A DNA stretch of 64,000 nt from Halomonas campaniensis (GTDB lineage: Bacteria > Pseudomonadota > Gammaproteobacteria > Pseudomonadales > Halomonadaceae): positions 1 to 64,000 of the forward strand of contig NZ_JPUA01000043.1 in assembly GCF_002211105.1 (NCBI RefSeq), read 5' to 3'. A model generated the notes under the pieces. It did not search any database and was not told the origin of the DNA. It saw only the letters and a program-made list of their open reading frames with translations. The position numbers and the translations under genes were made by a program. Position 1 is the first letter of the stretch; each line of letters opens with the position of its first letter. Positions 17,160-27,231 of the stretch are shown here, piece by piece.

Positions 17160-18215
17160 TTAGTTGAATAGGGTGCTCTCGCGACTGTGTGAACGTTGCC
17201 GTACCACGTCATCAGGCAGCCGCTGTCCATCGGCATCGAAAGCATGGAGCTGAGCCTGTTGGGGAGTAATAAACAGCGTGTCACCATGACTCAGTTCGAC
17301 ATCGCCGGAGAGACGCACGGTGAGCGGGCCGGACTGCTCGCTGTCCACATAGGCGAAGGCGTCAGCGCCAAGCTTCTCGATGAACCGCACACGGCCTTTC
17401 CACTCGCCCTGTTCACGACTTACCTCTAGATGCTCGGGCCGGATGCCTAGAGTGGTGGCACCATAGGCCGCCGCTAAGGGCCCCTCGATCAAGTTCATTT
17501 TCGGTGAGCCAATAAAGCCAGCGACAAACAGCGTTTCCGGGCGTTGGTAGAGCGCCATGGGCTTACCCATTTGCTCAATCTGCCCGGCATTCATCACCAC
17601 AATGCAGTCAGCCAGCGTCATCGCCTCGACCTGATCGTGCGTGACATACACCATGGTGGTTTCGAGCCGCTGATGCAGTTCGGCCAGCTCGACCCGCATA
17701 CGGTTACGCAGTGAGGCATCCAGGTTGGAGAGTGGCTCATCAAACAAAAACACGCCGGGGCTACGCACAATGGCGCGCCCTATTGCCACGCGCTGTCGCT
17801 GCCCGCCTGAGAGCTCCGCAGGTTTACGCTCCAGCAGCTCCTCAAGATTCAGCAACCGGGCGGCCTCAGCCACTTTGGCTTCGCGCTCTTTTGTGGGTAC
17901 CTTGGCCAGCCGCATACCAAAGTCGATATTACGAGCAACGGTCATGTGCGGATAAAGCGCGTAGGACTGAAAAACCATGGCAATGTCCCGGTCACTCGGT
18001 TCGGCGGTGGTAACATCTTGCCCGCCGATAGTGATAGTGCCCTGGGTCACGGTTTCCAGGCCCGCAATCATGCGCAGCAAGGTGGATTTTCCACAGCCAG
18101 AAGGCCCAACCAGTACGGTAAAAGAGCCATCTTCAATATGCAGATTTAAATCGGGTATGACCGTGCTTTTGCCATGAAACGTCTTTTCGATGTCGCGTAG
18201 TGTTACTTCAGCCAT
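17160..18215 (-). CDS. Carbohydrate ABC importer ATPase (UgpC/MsmX type)
   Basis: 351 residues from the ATG at 18215; the frame opens further upstream inside the xylosidase gene, but [15 protein letters not shown] is the family start. Walker A GPSGCGKS (37-44), signature LSGGQRQR (135-142), Walker [13 protein letters not shown], and a carboxyl MalK-like regulatory domain (about 235-345) that includes TLGIRPEHL. It energises the importer encoded at 19850-22962. Four bases separate it from the xylosidase stop. Confidence 0.93.
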   Translation of the reverse strand: MAEVTLRDIEKTFHGKSTVIPDLNLHIEDGSFTVLVGPSGCGKSTLLRMIAGLETVTQGTITIGGQDVTTAEPSDRDIAMVFQSYALYPHMTVARNIDFGMRLAKVPTKEREAKVAEAARLLNLEELLERKPAELSGGQRQRVAIGRAIVRSPGVFLFDEPLSNLDASLRNRMRVELAELHQRLETTMVYVTHDQVEAMTLADCIVVMNAGQIEQMGKPMALYQRPETLFVAGFIGSPKMNLIEGPLAAAYGATTLGIRPEHLEVSREQGEWKGRVRFIEKLGADAFAYVDSEQSGPLTVRLSGDVELSHGDTLFITPQQAQLHAFDADGQRLPDDVVRQRSHSRESTLFN

Positions 18216-18219
18216 GAGC

Positions 18220-19836
18220 TTATCTCGTCTCTGAAACCGGGGCGCGGCGATAGTAAAACGCCTGGAAATCGGCAGGGGTGCCACGTCCACTGATGTCGTG
18301 GGCGGCCATGCCTAAAAAGGTGCCGGTAAAGTAGCCGTGGGCGCGGCCGCTGCCTTCGTCGGAGAGCAGGCCTGCGTCTAGCGTGGGGCCGACCGGCTGC
18401 CACTCATCGCTACCCTGGGCATAGCGGAAGCGCAGCTCCCTGGCGTGAATATCCAGCCCTAGGCGAAGCGTGGCGCCTGGGACAAGCCGCACACTCACCT
18501 CAGCGATATCCAGATTCCCGTTAGGCCAAGCATCCAGGCAACTGATAACGCTAAGCACCTTGTCGCCAGCGTCATTCAGGGTCACCGCCAGGTAGTGGAA
18601 TTTGAAGCGGTTGTAGTAGGCAATCAGACCGGCGAACTGCTGAATATCCTCAGGCTCAAAGGCAAGCGTCGTTTCGGCACTGCAGTAGAGGCTGTCCTGA
18701 CGGCGCGCGACTAAGGCCTGCTCAAACCAGGAGCCTACCGACTCACGGCCAAATAGGCGCAAGTAGCCGGGCCGCTCGGTGAGCGAAAAGAGTCGTTCAG
18801 GGTAGGGGGTGCGCAGCCACTGAAACGCAGCGGGCAGCGAGTCTATTGCAAAATCATAGTGCTCCTCCAGCACAGGGGGCTTTTGCGTTACCCCGCTGAC
18901 GGCAACCGTTAACGCCGGGATATTGCCCCCATCGGCGAGCCGTAGCCAACCATCAGCCCCCCACTCCACGCGCTGAATAGCGGTCTCGCGCCCCAGCGGT
19001 GAAAGCCGGGTTCCCGGCAAGGGGCGGCCACATAAATGTACCAAGTAAGTGTCACCTTCAGGGCTATCGACCAGATCCCCATGGCCCGCCCGCTGGAGTG
19101 GGTTATCGGGGTCATGGCTAGTCGTTAGGAGAGGATTTTGAGGGTGTACCTCGTAAGGGCCCGTTAGCGTTTTAGCGCGCGCCATGGTCACCGCATGCTG
19201 GTAACCCGTGCCACCCTCGGCGACGATCAGGTAGTACCAGCCATTACGCCGATAGAGATGCGGCCCTTCGGTCAGTTTCAGTTCGGTACCGGTGAAAATA
19301 GTGGAGATGTCACCGACTAAGCGGCGCTGTTCCACATCATACTCTTGCAGCACAATGCCGCCGAAACGATCCCGCCCTTCCCGCTGGCGGTAATCCCACT
19401 GCAGGTTGATCAGCCACTTGCGGCCATCGCTGTCATGAAACAGCGAAGGGTCAAAGCCGCTCGAATTGAGATAGACCGGATCGCTCCAGGGACCCTCAAT
19501 ATGCGGGGCAGTGACCAGGTAGTTATGGCCATCCTTAAAGTTACCCTCGTAACGCTTCATATCGGTGTAGACCAGCCAAAACAGGCCGTCGGCGTAGCTC
19601 AAACAGGGCGCCCAGATGCCGCAGGAGTCTGGGTTGCCGCGCATATCCAACTGGCTGGCCCGGCTCAATGGCCGTGTGATCAGCTCCCAGTTAGCCAGGT
19701 CGCGGGAGTGGTGAATCTGAACGCCGGGATACCACTCAAAGGTTGAAGTGGCCAGATAGTAGTCGTCGCCTACCCGGCAAATTGAGGGGTCGGGGTTGAA
19801 CCCGGCCAGAATCGGATTGTAAATAACATCGTCCAT
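18220..19836 (-). CDS. Glycoside hydrolase family 43 beta-xylosidase (XynB type)
   Basis: 538 residues, the two-domain GH43 form: a five-bladed propeller (1 to about 320) and a carboxyl beta-sandwich (about 330-530). The expected catalytic residues are visible: general base Asp16 in GFNPDPS, Asp129 in [11 protein letters not shown], and general acid Glu190 in LTEGPHLY. There is no signal peptide, so it acts in the cytosol on short xylosides or arabinoxylo-oligosaccharides brought in by the neighbouring ABC importer. AGGAGG precedes the ATG. Alpha-L-arabinofuranosidase activity is possible in this family. Confidence 0.92.
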   Translation of the reverse strand: MDDVIYNPILAGFNPDPSICRVGDDYYLATSTFEWYPGVQIHHSRDLANWELITRPLSRASQLDMRGNPDSCGIWAPCLSYADGLFWLVYTDMKRYEGNFKDGHNYLVTAPHIEGPWSDPVYLNSSGFDPSLFHDSDGRKWLINLQWDYRQREGRDRFGGIVLQEYDVEQRRLVGDISTIFTGTELKLTEGPHLYRRNGWYYLIVAEGGTGYQHAVTMARAKTLTGPYEVHPQNPLLTTSHDPDNPLQRAGHGDLVDSPEGDTYLVHLCGRPLPGTRLSPLGRETAIQRVEWGADGWLRLADGGNIPALTVAVSGVTQKPPVLEEHYDFAIDSLPAAFQWLRTPYPERLFSLTERPGYLRLFGRESVGSWFEQALVARRQDSLYCSAETTLAFEPEDIQQFAGLIAYYNRFKFHYLAVTLNDAGDKVLSVISCLDAWPNGNLDIAEVSVRLVPGATLRLGLDIHARELRFRYAQGSDEWQPVGPTLDAGLLSDEGSGRAHGYFTGTFLGMAAHDISGRGTPADFQAFYYRRAPVSETR

Positions 19837-19849
19837 TAGGGATCCTCCT

Positions 19850-20677
19850 TTATCCTTTAACGGAGCCGCCGGTCAGGCCAGCCACGATGTATTTCTGGGC
19901 GGCGAGAAAGAAGATAACCGCCGGAATGATGGTCAAGGTCACGAAGGCCAGAATCATGTTCCATTGGGTCAGGTACTCCCCTTGGAACTGCATCATGCCC
20001 AGCGGCCAGGTGTAGATAGAGCGGTCGTTTAACACCACCAGCGGCAGCAGAAAGTTATTCCAGCTCTGCACAAACACAAACACGCCCACGGTGGCCAGAA
20101 TGGGGGTCGAGAGCGGCAGCGTGAACGACCAGAAGAAGCGCAAATAGCTGCACCCATCCACATAGGCTGCTTCAAACAGCTCTTTGGGCAGTTGGTCGAA
20201 GAAGGCCTTAAACAGCAGAATCGCCAGCGACAAACCAAACGCCGTCTGGGGCAGAATCACCGCCCAGTAGGTATCCAGCAGGCCCAAATCGCGCACCTTG
20301 ATAAACAGCGGCAAAATGGCCGCCGCGAAGGGAAACATCAGCCCCAGCAGCAGGTAGGAAAGGATCATCTTGGCGCCGAAGAAGCGGATCTGTGAAAACA
20401 CATAAGCCGCTGCGGCCCCCACCACCAGGGTTAAGAACACCGTCATTAACGAGATGAAAAAAGAGTTACCCAAATAGCGCCAGAAGTTGCCATCCAGCAG
20501 AATGCCGATGTAATTGCCTGCATCCCAACTGTCGGGCAGCCACAGCGGATTGGTGCGCAGCTCAGAATTACCCTTAAAGCCACCGAAGAACGCCGCCAGT
20601 AGCGGGCCAATAACAACACTTGCCACCACAATCAGGATGATCACGCGCAGGGTGTTTCGGGTAGTGATACTTTTCAT
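19850..20677 (-). CDS. Carbohydrate ABC importer permease (MalG type)
   Basis: 275 residues, six membrane helices, with the EAA loop EAAYVDGCSYLRFFWSFTLP (about 168-187) that docks on the ATPase. Its ATG overlaps the stop of the other permease by 4 bases. Part of the importer encoded at 17160-22962, whose gene order binding protein, MalF type, MalG type is standard. A xylo-oligosaccharide substrate is inferred from the adjoining GH43 gene. Confidence 0.93.
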   Translation of the reverse strand: MKSITTRNTLRVIILIVVASVVIGPLLAAFFGGFKGNSELRTNPLWLPDSWDAGNYIGILLDGNFWRYLGNSFFISLMTVFLTLVVGAAAAYVFSQIRFFGAKMILSYLLLGLMFPFAAAILPLFIKVRDLGLLDTYWAVILPQTAFGLSLAILLFKAFFDQLPKELFEAAYVDGCSYLRFFWSFTLPLSTPILATVGVFVFVQSWNNFLLPLVVLNDRSIYTWPLGMMQFQGEYLTQWNMILAFVTLTIIPAVIFFLAAQKYIVAGLTGGSVKG

Positions 20678-21606
20678 GCCTTACTCCCCTTAGCCGTGGT
20701 GCGTTGGTAGAAGAAGGCGATCCCGATAGCGAGCACAAACAGCACCACCGCAGCGGCGCTACCGAAGCCAATATTGAGCCGTGAGAGGCCGAAGCTGTAG
20801 AGGTAGGTAACGATGGTGTGGGTCGAGTTGGAGGGACCACCGTTGGTCATCGGGATAATAATGTCGAAAATCTGCAGCGAGCCGATAATGGCAAAGAAAC
20901 CACTGACGACGAGGGCGTGCTTAATCAGCGGGATTTGCACAAAGAGAGCAACCTGCCTGGGTTTCGCCCCTTCCAGCTTGGCGGCCTCGACAAGATCCTT
21001 GGGCACGCTCTGCAGAGCGGCAATATAGATCATCATATGGAAGCCAAAGTACTTCCAAACGATCACGGTCATAATCGCGGGGAACGCCCATTGGTGATCG
21101 GCCAACACATACACCGACTCCTGCCCCATGGCATGCAGCAGCGAGCTGGTAATGCCGTAGTCACCGTCAAAAACAAAGCTCCAGATAAGCCCGGCAGCCA
21201 CTTCCGCCAGGATATAGGGCAGGAAAAACACCAGCCTAAACAGGGTGTTGGTAGGTGTTTTACGGTACACCAACAGCGCCAGCCCCAGCGCCAGGGGCAT
21301 CTGGATCAGTAGCGAGACCAGGATCAATTTGGCGGTATTCCACAGCGCAGTATGAAACACCGAGTGATCCAGCAGACGCTGATAATTTTGCGCGCCGACA
21401 AAGTCACTGGGCGCGCCATAGCCATTCCAGGAAAAGCCGCTGTAATAAACAGCATCCGCGAGCGGCAGAATGACGAAGAGCGAAAACAGAATTAACGCCG
21501 GTGGTAGCAGAATCAGCAGCGCGGTGAACTTACCGCTCACCAAGCCTTTCTTCACCCGGTCGGCATTCCCTCTCCGCGGCACGGCGGTTCGGTCAAGCGT
21601 GGTCAT
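20674..21606 (-). CDS. Carbohydrate ABC importer permease (MalF type)
   Basis: 310 residues, six membrane helices after a polar start. EAA loop EAAKLEGAKPRQVALFVQIP near residues 202-221. GGAG lies ahead of the ATG. Forms a heterodimer with the permease encoded at 19850, to which it is translationally coupled (ATGA overlap). Confidence 0.93.
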   Translation of the reverse strand: MTTLDRTAVPRRGNADRVKKGLVSGKFTALLILLPPALILFSLFVILPLADAVYYSGFSWNGYGAPSDFVGAQNYQRLLDHSVFHTALWNTAKLILVSLLIQMPLALGLALLVYRKTPTNTLFRLVFFLPYILAEVAAGLIWSFVFDGDYGITSSLLHAMGQESVYVLADHQWAFPAIMTVIVWKYFGFHMMIYIAALQSVPKDLVEAAKLEGAKPRQVALFVQIPLIKHALVVSGFFAIIGSLQIFDIIIPMTNGGPSNSTHTIVTYLYSFGLSRLNIGFGSAAAVVLFVLAIGIAFFYQRTTAKGSKA

Positions 21607-21672
21607 GGCAAACTCCGAGACAGGACATGGGGGAGCACGAGCGAAAACGCGCGTGCTCTTTTAGCGGGGAGA

Positions 21673-22962
21673 TCATCTAAACTGCCAGGCTTCTTCGACT
21701 TGAGCGGCGGCCTCTTCCGGCGTGATTACGCCTTGGGCCAAGTCACTGCTGATATCGTTAATCGTCGCGCCGACAGAGGTGCCCAGCGCTTGATCCAGGA
21801 ACACCTGATGGAACTCGGACTCATCAAGAATCTCTGCGACGCGGCGGGCATAGGGTGTTTCAAGCGCTTCGGCGGAGCCCTCAGCGACCGGCACAAAGAT
21901 CCCCGTCGCCGCCGCTTTACGCTGATTCTCTGCATTGAGTAGAAAGCGCAGGAACTCTACCGCTTCGTCGGGGGCGTCGCGGGTGACCGCAAAACCGTTC
22001 ATGCCGCCAAAACTTTGCGCGTTGCCCTCACCACCATCGACCTCTGGGAAAGGAATAAACCGCAAGTCGTCATCCGGAACACCCTCTCCGCTCACCGAGC
22101 GCTGTTTGGAAGGGAGGTAGTCCCAGTCACCCATCACGTGAAAGGCAGCCTCGCCATCGCCAAACATGCCGCTGGCACGCTCGTAGGAAGTGGCCATAAA
22201 GCCGGACTGAAAAGGGTCAAGCTCGACCAGCGCCTGCAGCATTTCACCGGCGCGTACAAAGGGCTCGCCGTTAAAGCCGCCGTTGTCACCACTTTTGGCC
22301 GCTTCGATGCCCTCACCACCGGCTAGGCGAGTGACTAAGGAGCCCCAATAGAAGTGCAGCGGCCAGCCATCCTGCCCACCGACCACCAGCGGCGTTATGC
22401 TCTCTTCCCGCAGTGCCACCACGGCGTTTTCAAAATCCTCCCAGGTCTTGATCGCATCTACATCGACCCCTGCCTGCTCCGTTAGCGCGGTGTTCGCCCA
22501 GATACCCACCACTGTGGCGTAGAGCGGCGCGCCATAGACACGATCATCAAGGGTAAAGGCGCGCACCGCTGACGCGGGGTAGATATCCTGCCAGCCATCG
22601 CGCATCGGCTCGGTCAAGTCGCGGACAAACCCCGCGTCCACCTGATCGCGCAGCCCTTCGCCGCCCCAGGTGTAATAGATATCCGGGCGCTGGCTGGACT
22701 GCAGCATGGTGGGCAGGCGCGTTTTGTAGGCCTCGTTGGCAAGGTACTCGAACTCAACGTTAATATCGGGGTGTTGCGCCTCAAACTCGGCGACCACCTC
22801 ATCGTAGTAGCGTTTTTCAGCGCTGCTGCTCTCAACCCTTAACACCGTCACCGTGGTATCGGCTGCCGCAGCGACGGATCCCAAAGCAGCAACAACGGCA
22901 ACGGCTAGCGCTAAGTGACGAGGGCGTGAACAGGGCACGTTGTAGTTGTTAGATACCTGCAT
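21673..22962 (-). CDS. Extracellular carbohydrate-binding protein (ABC importer)
   Basis: 429 residues with a Sec signal peptide (about 1-34, ending VAAAAD). Family 1 solute-binding protein: VTVLRVESSSAEKRYYDEVVAEFEAQHP at the mature start (in parts), LRDQVDAGFVRDLTEPM, and the VMGDWDYLPSKQR block. It delivers oligosaccharides to the permeases encoded at 19850-21606. AGGAG precedes the ATG. It lies 35 bases after the dehydrogenase gene, within one probable operon. Confidence 0.92.
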   Translation of the reverse strand: MQVSNNYNVPCSRPRHLALAVAVVAALGSVAAAADTTVTVLRVESSSAEKRYYDEVVAEFEAQHPDINVEFEYLANEAYKTRLPTMLQSSQRPDIYYTWGGEGLRDQVDAGFVRDLTEPMRDGWQDIYPASAVRAFTLDDRVYGAPLYATVVGIWANTALTEQAGVDVDAIKTWEDFENAVVALREESITPLVVGGQDGWPLHFYWGSLVTRLAGGEGIEAAKSGDNGGFNGEPFVRAGEMLQALVELDPFQSGFMATSYERASGMFGDGEAAFHVMGDWDYLPSKQRSVSGEGVPDDDLRFIPFPEVDGGEGNAQSFGGMNGFAVTRDAPDEAVEFLRFLLNAENQRKAAATGIFVPVAEGSAEALETPYARRVAEILDESEFHQVFLDQALGTSVGATINDISSDLAQGVITPEEAAAQVEEAWQFR

Positions 22963-22997
22963 AAAACTCTCCTAATAATGTTTTAACGTTATTGAAC

Positions 22998-23768
22998 TCA
23001 GGCCCAGCCGGCATCTACCGCCAGCTCCTGGCCGGTAATCGCCTGGCTTTCAGAACTGGCTAAAAAAAGCACGGCGGGGGCTATATGTTCGGCTTCCAGG
23101 CGCATCTTGAGGCACTGGCGCTGTTGAATAGCGACTTCATCCTCGGGACTAATCCACTTTTCGAGCTGGCGTTCGGTTATCACCGAACCGGGCACCAAGG
23201 TATTAACGCGGATGTTGTGCTCGCCCAGCTCCCGGGCCAGGCTGCGCGTCAGGCCGTGGGCCGCCGCTTTGGCGGTGACATAAGCGGGTAGTCCACCCAG
23301 CGCCATCTGCACGCTGACCGAGCCAAAATTGATAATCGATCCCCCGCCCGCTTCAATCATCTGTTCAGCCGCCGCCTGGGCGGCAAAAAACATCGGCCGC
23401 AGGTTGAGCGACATACGTTCATCCCAATAGGCCACATCCACCTCCCGCCAGTCGTGGCGGTCGTCGTTGGCGGCATTGTTGACCAGGGTATGAATCGGCC
23501 CGAACTCCCGGCCGGTCTCGGCGATGACCTGCTGTAGGCTGGCCACATCACGAATGTCGCAGTGGTGATAACAAGGTGCCTCGCCAGTCTCGGCGCGAAG
23601 CTCATCGACCAGCGCTTGGCTGGCAGCATCGTTGATGTCGACAAACACCACCCGCGCGCCCTGATGATGAAAGGCACGGGTAAGCGCGGCACCAATGCCG
23701 CTGCCACCGCCGGTAATAAAGACCACACGCTGCTCTAGGCTGGTATAGCGCGCTGAGTGCTGATTCAT
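22998..23768 (-). CDS. NAD-dependent D-xylose 1-dehydrogenase-like SDR (XylB type)
   Basis: 256 residues from the ATG at 23768 (a GTG four codons upstream sits too close to its GA-rich upstream sequence). Cofactor motif TGGGSGIG (19-26), NNA at 97-99, catalytic Ser150/152, Tyr163 and Lys167. Beyond generic SDR motifs it shares the blocks NDDRH (101-105), YWDER, and QLEKW-PE-QCLK with the Caulobacter Weimberg xylose dehydrogenase. It would oxidise D-xylose (or L-arabinose) to the lactone. Location beside a xylosidase and sugar importers agrees. Confidence 0.8.
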   Translation of the reverse strand: MNQHSARYTSLEQRVVFITGGGSGIGAALTRAFHHQGARVVFVDINDAASQALVDELRAETGEAPCYHHCDIRDVASLQQVIAETGREFGPIHTLVNNAANDDRHDWREVDVAYWDERMSLNLRPMFFAAQAAAEQMIEAGGGSIINFGSVSVQMALGGLPAYVTAKAAAHGLTRSLARELGEHNIRVNTLVPGSVITERQLEKWISPEDEVAIQQRQCLKMRLEAEHIAPAVLFLASSESQAITGQELAVDAGWA

Positions 23769-23808
23769 AGGATTTACCACCTCTCTCTTTTGCGTGTTTT
23801 AGCGTGTT

Positions 23809-24972
23809 CTAGACATCCACCCACTGCCCACCGGCGGCGGACGAGGCCAGCGCGCGGGTGATAAACCTCAGGCCGTCAACGCCGTCAGCCACACCCGGCG
23901 TGAGCGCGGCCAGCGCATCAACGTTTCCGCCCTTCTGGTGGGAACGAATTTGCACTGCGAAATCACGATAGAGCTGGGCAAAGGCTTCGAGATAGCCTTC
24001 TGGATGTCCCGCGGGGATGCGCGCTGCTGCCATCGCAGCTTCACCTAAACCTGGGCCATTGCGAGTTAAGATGCGCGTGGGCTCTCCTAGCGGTGAGTGC
24101 AGTAACTGGTTAGGGGTTTCCTGGCGCCAAGTAAGGCCACCTTTGCTTCCATAAACGCGAAGCTGTAGACCGTTTTCGTTTCCCGGCGCGACCTGGCTCG
24201 ACCACAGCATGCCCCGGGCACCGCCCTTAAAGCGCAGTAGCATATGCACGTTGTCATCCAGCGCGCGGCCCTCCACAAAGGTGTGCATATCGGCGGCGAG
24301 GGATTTCAGCTCCAGACCAGTGACATAGCGCGCCAGGTGGTAGGCGTGGGTGCCAATATCGCCCAAGCAACCCGCCGGGCCGCTGCGTTTGGGGTCGGTG
24401 CGCCACTCGGCCTGTTTCACACCACTCTCTTCCAGGCGGGTGGAGAGCCAATCCTGCGGGTACTCCACCTGCACCACGCGCAGCTCGCCAAGCTCGCCGC
24501 TGGCGACCATTTCCCGCGCCTGGCGAACCAGCGAGTAGCCCGAGTAGTTATGGGTTAAGCCGAAGAATAGTCCCGTCCGTTCCACCAGCTCAGCGAGGGT
24601 TTGCGCCTCTTCCAGGGTGATCGTCATTGGCTTATCGCAGATGACATGAAAGCCCGCCTCAAGAAAGGTGCGCGCCACGTCGAAGTGCACATGATTGGGG
24701 GTCACGATGGCGACCACGTCGATGGCATCCGGGCGCTTGCACTCCGCCTCAGCCATGGTTTGGTAGTCGGGGTAGGCGCGATCTTCGGCGACGTGTAGCT
24801 CCGCTGCAGCGGCTCGGCTCCGCTCTGGGTCAGAGGCAAAGGCACCGGCCACCAGCTCAAAATGGTCATCCAGCCGGGCGGCGATGCGGTGCACCCCGCC
24901 AATAAACGCGCCCTGGCCGCCGCCGACCATACCCAGGCGGAGCCGACGCGGGGTGTCGTGTTGAGTGCTCAT
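23809..24972 (-). CDS. Gfo/Idh/MocA family oxidoreductase
   Basis: 387 residues. Rossmann start [17 protein letters not shown] (13-29), the family EKP-like motif CDKPMT with Lys114, and [16 protein letters not shown] near 209-224 holding the catalytic Asp/His. Members oxidise sugars or inositols at a ring carbon with NAD(P). The substrate here is unknown; its pairing with the TIM-barrel gene at 25019 is a common arrangement in sugar modification loci. Confidence 0.85.
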   Translation of the reverse strand: MSTQHDTPRRLRLGMVGGGQGAFIGGVHRIAARLDDHFELVAGAFASDPERSRAAAAELHVAEDRAYPDYQTMAEAECKRPDAIDVVAIVTPNHVHFDVARTFLEAGFHVICDKPMTITLEEAQTLAELVERTGLFFGLTHNYSGYSLVRQAREMVASGELGELRVVQVEYPQDWLSTRLEESGVKQAEWRTDPKRSGPAGCLGDIGTHAYHLARYVTGLELKSLAADMHTFVEGRALDDNVHMLLRFKGGARGMLWSSQVAPGNENGLQLRVYGSKGGLTWRQETPNQLLHSPLGEPTRILTRNGPGLGEAAMAAARIPAGHPEGYLEAFAQLYRDFAVQIRSHQKGGNVDALAALTPGVADGVDGLRFITRALASSAAGGQWVDV

Positions 24973-25018
24973 ATCGTAATGCCCTCCCCTTGCGTGAAAT
25001 TAGTTGAGCCTTAAATCG

Positions 25019-26071
25019 TTAAAGACCCAGAATGCGTCGATTGGCGGCCTCATCAGAGCCACCGTCGGCGAAGTCATCAAATGCCCGCTCGGTGACTTCA
25101 ATAATGTGGTCGCGGATAAAGGTCGCGCCTTCACGGGCACCGACTTCCGGGTGTTTCAGGCAGCACTCCCACTCCAGTACCGCCCAGCCGTGGTAGTCGT
25201 TGGCCGCCATCCAGGAGAAGATCGACTTAAAGTCGATTTGGCCATCGCCAAGCGAGCGGAAGCGGCCAGCACGCTCCGTCCACGACTGATAGCCCGAATA
25301 AACGCCCTGTTTGGGGCTGGGGTTAAACTCGGCGTCCTTAACGTGGAACATCTGGATGTGGTCGCGGTACACATCCAGAAAGCCGCGGTAGTCGAGCTGC
25401 TGCAGAATCAGGTGGCTGGGGTCATAAAGAATGTGGCAGCGGGGGTGATTGCCGACCCGCTCAAGGAACATCTCGAAGGTGATGCCGTCGTGGAGATCCT
25501 CGCCGGGATGGATTTCGTAGCAGAGGTTTACCCCCGCCTCGTCAAAGGCGTCCAGAATGGGGCGCCAGCGTTTGGCCAGCTCGTCAAAGGCAGTGTCGAT
25601 CAAGCCCGCAGGGCGCTGGGGCCAAGGGTAGATAAAGGGCCACGCCAGGGATCCGGAGAAGGTGCCGTGGTCGGTGAGTCCCAGGTTTTGCGATGCCTTG
25701 GCAGCCAACATTAGCTGCTCAACGGCCCACGCTTGGCGTGCTTTGGGGTTACCGCGCACTTCCGGTGCTGCAAAGCCATCGAACATCTCATCATAAGCGG
25801 GGTGCACAGCAACCAGTTGGCCCTGCAAGTGGGTAGAAAGCTCGGTGAGCGATAAGCCGTGCTCGGCCAGGGTGCCTTTGATCTCATCACAGTAAGTACG
25901 GCTCTCGGCGGCGCGTTTTAGATCGATCATGCGCGCATCCCAACTGGGAATCTGCACACCCTGATACCCCAGCCCCGCCGCCCAGGCAGCGATGCTATCA
26001 AGAGTGTTAAACGGTGCTTCGTCACCGGCAAATTGGGCGAGAAAGAGCGCTGGCCCTTTGATTGTGTTCAT
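25019..26071 (-). CDS. Sugar phosphate isomerase/epimerase family TIM-barrel protein
   Basis: 350 residues of the xylose-isomerase-like TIM-barrel family. Likely metal ligands: Glu186 in YEIHPGE, Asp217 and His220 in DPSH, His243 in FHVKD, and a late Glu in LEWECC. No signal peptide. It probably isomerises or epimerises the keto-sugar made by the neighbouring oxidoreductase (inferred). It sits in the middle of the same-strand run of sugar genes. Confidence 0.83.
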   Translation of the reverse strand: MNTIKGPALFLAQFAGDEAPFNTLDSIAAWAAGLGYQGVQIPSWDARMIDLKRAAESRTYCDEIKGTLAEHGLSLTELSTHLQGQLVAVHPAYDEMFDGFAAPEVRGNPKARQAWAVEQLMLAAKASQNLGLTDHGTFSGSLAWPFIYPWPQRPAGLIDTAFDELAKRWRPILDAFDEAGVNLCYEIHPGEDLHDGITFEMFLERVGNHPRCHILYDPSHLILQQLDYRGFLDVYRDHIQMFHVKDAEFNPSPKQGVYSGYQSWTERAGRFRSLGDGQIDFKSIFSWMAANDYHGWAVLEWECCLKHPEVGAREGATFIRDHIIEVTERAFDDFADGGSDEAANRRILGL

Positions 26072-26171
26072 AGGACTCTCTCAATATCGTTTGGATGAAG
26101 TGCTTGGGTCGGCGCGGGAAGGAGTGATGCTTTTACCCGCGCCTATTAATCACTACGCAATCAATACGCGA

Positions 26172-27137
26172 TCAGAACGGAGAATCGGGGAAGTAGTACT
26201 GTTCGGCGTTCTCTTGGGTGATCAGCGGGGAGCCCAGAATGTACTCGCCCAGCACCGGGCCATTAGAGACAAAGTGCTGCACGGTCAGATCCATGGCGGT
26301 GGCGATCATGGCGGGCGGATAGAGCACGTCTACGGGCACCAGCTCATCACCGTCCATGACCCGCTTGATGATGTCCTTCATGCCCGCGCCGCCGACGATA
26401 AACAGCTCATCTTCACGATCCGCTTGGCGCACGGCCTCGATGACGCCGAGGGCGATGTCGTCATCCTGGGCCCATACAGCGTCGATGTTGTCGAAGCGCG
26501 ACAGGTAGTCCTGCATCACTTCAAAGCCATCGTCGCGGTTCCAGTTAGCGTGCTGCATATCGAGGATGTTGACCTCGGAGCCTTCGATGGCCTCTTGGAA
26601 GCCTTGCACCCGCTCATCGTCGATCACGGTAGGGATGCCGCGCAGCACCACAATATCGCCTTCGCCATCCAGACGCTCACGGATGTACTCGCCGGACACG
26701 CGGCCTAACTCATGGTTGTTGCCTGCCACGTAGAGATCTTCGATACCCTCTTCGGTCAGGCCACGATCCACCACCGTCACAAAGACCCCCGACTCTTTAA
26801 CGCGCCGCACCGGGTCAGTTAACGGGCCAGATTCAAACGGCAGCACCACCAGCGCGTCGATATTGCGTAGCGATACCAGGTCTTCCAGATCATTGGCCTG
26901 CTCGCCTGCCGTGCCCGCGGTGGAGATGGTGATCTCAATATCGGGATAGAGTGCCTCAAGGCGTTTTTTGGCCTCTTCAGCGTGGTAATTGACCCCGCCC
27001 GTCCAGCCGTGGGTGGCGGCAGGAATGGATACACCGATGGTGACTTCCTGGGCAACGGCTGCACCGGAAAGCCCGATGGTTGAAGTGAGTGCTGCGGTAG
27101 TGACGCAGGCCGCCACGGCTGTTTTGATGGTTCGCAT
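26172..27137 (-). CDS. Sugar ABC importer periplasmic binding protein (RbsB type)
   Basis: 321 residues from the ATG at 27137, chosen for the AAGGAG ahead and the signal peptide that follows (MRTIKTAVAACVTTAAL, cleavage near AVA-QE); the frame is open 64 codons further upstream. Two-lobed fold: VTIGVSIPAATHGWTGG at the start, NIDALVVLPFESGPL, and AVWAQDDDIALGVIEA. The ligand cannot be read off; D-xylose or a related pentose or polyol fits the context. Partner of 27232 and 28250. Confidence 0.9.
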   Translation of the reverse strand: MRTIKTAVAACVTTAALTSTIGLSGAAVAQEVTIGVSIPAATHGWTGGVNYHAEEAKKRLEALYPDIEITISTAGTAGEQANDLEDLVSLRNIDALVVLPFESGPLTDPVRRVKESGVFVTVVDRGLTEEGIEDLYVAGNNHELGRVSGEYIRERLDGEGDIVVLRGIPTVIDDERVQGFQEAIEGSEVNILDMQHANWNRDDGFEVMQDYLSRFDNIDAVWAQDDDIALGVIEAVRQADREDELFIVGGAGMKDIIKRVMDGDELVPVDVLYPPAMIATAMDLTVQHFVSNGPVLGEYILGSPLITQENAEQYYFPDSPF

Positions 27138-27231
27138 AGTGTTGCTCCTTTCGTGTTTGTACTTGTTATGTTGCGAGCTGCTAAGGATTGATGCTGCGGA
27201 CGTTTCTCTGTTTTTTATGTTTTTCAATGCT

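Noticed and set aside
25004-25714. Long plus-strand frame of 236 codons
   Set aside because: It is antisense to the well supported TIM-barrel gene, has no recognisable domain, and reflects GC-rich third codon positions.
25992-26708. Plus-strand frame of 238 codons
   Set aside because: Antisense to the binding-protein and TIM-barrel genes, with no ribosome binding site or family signature.
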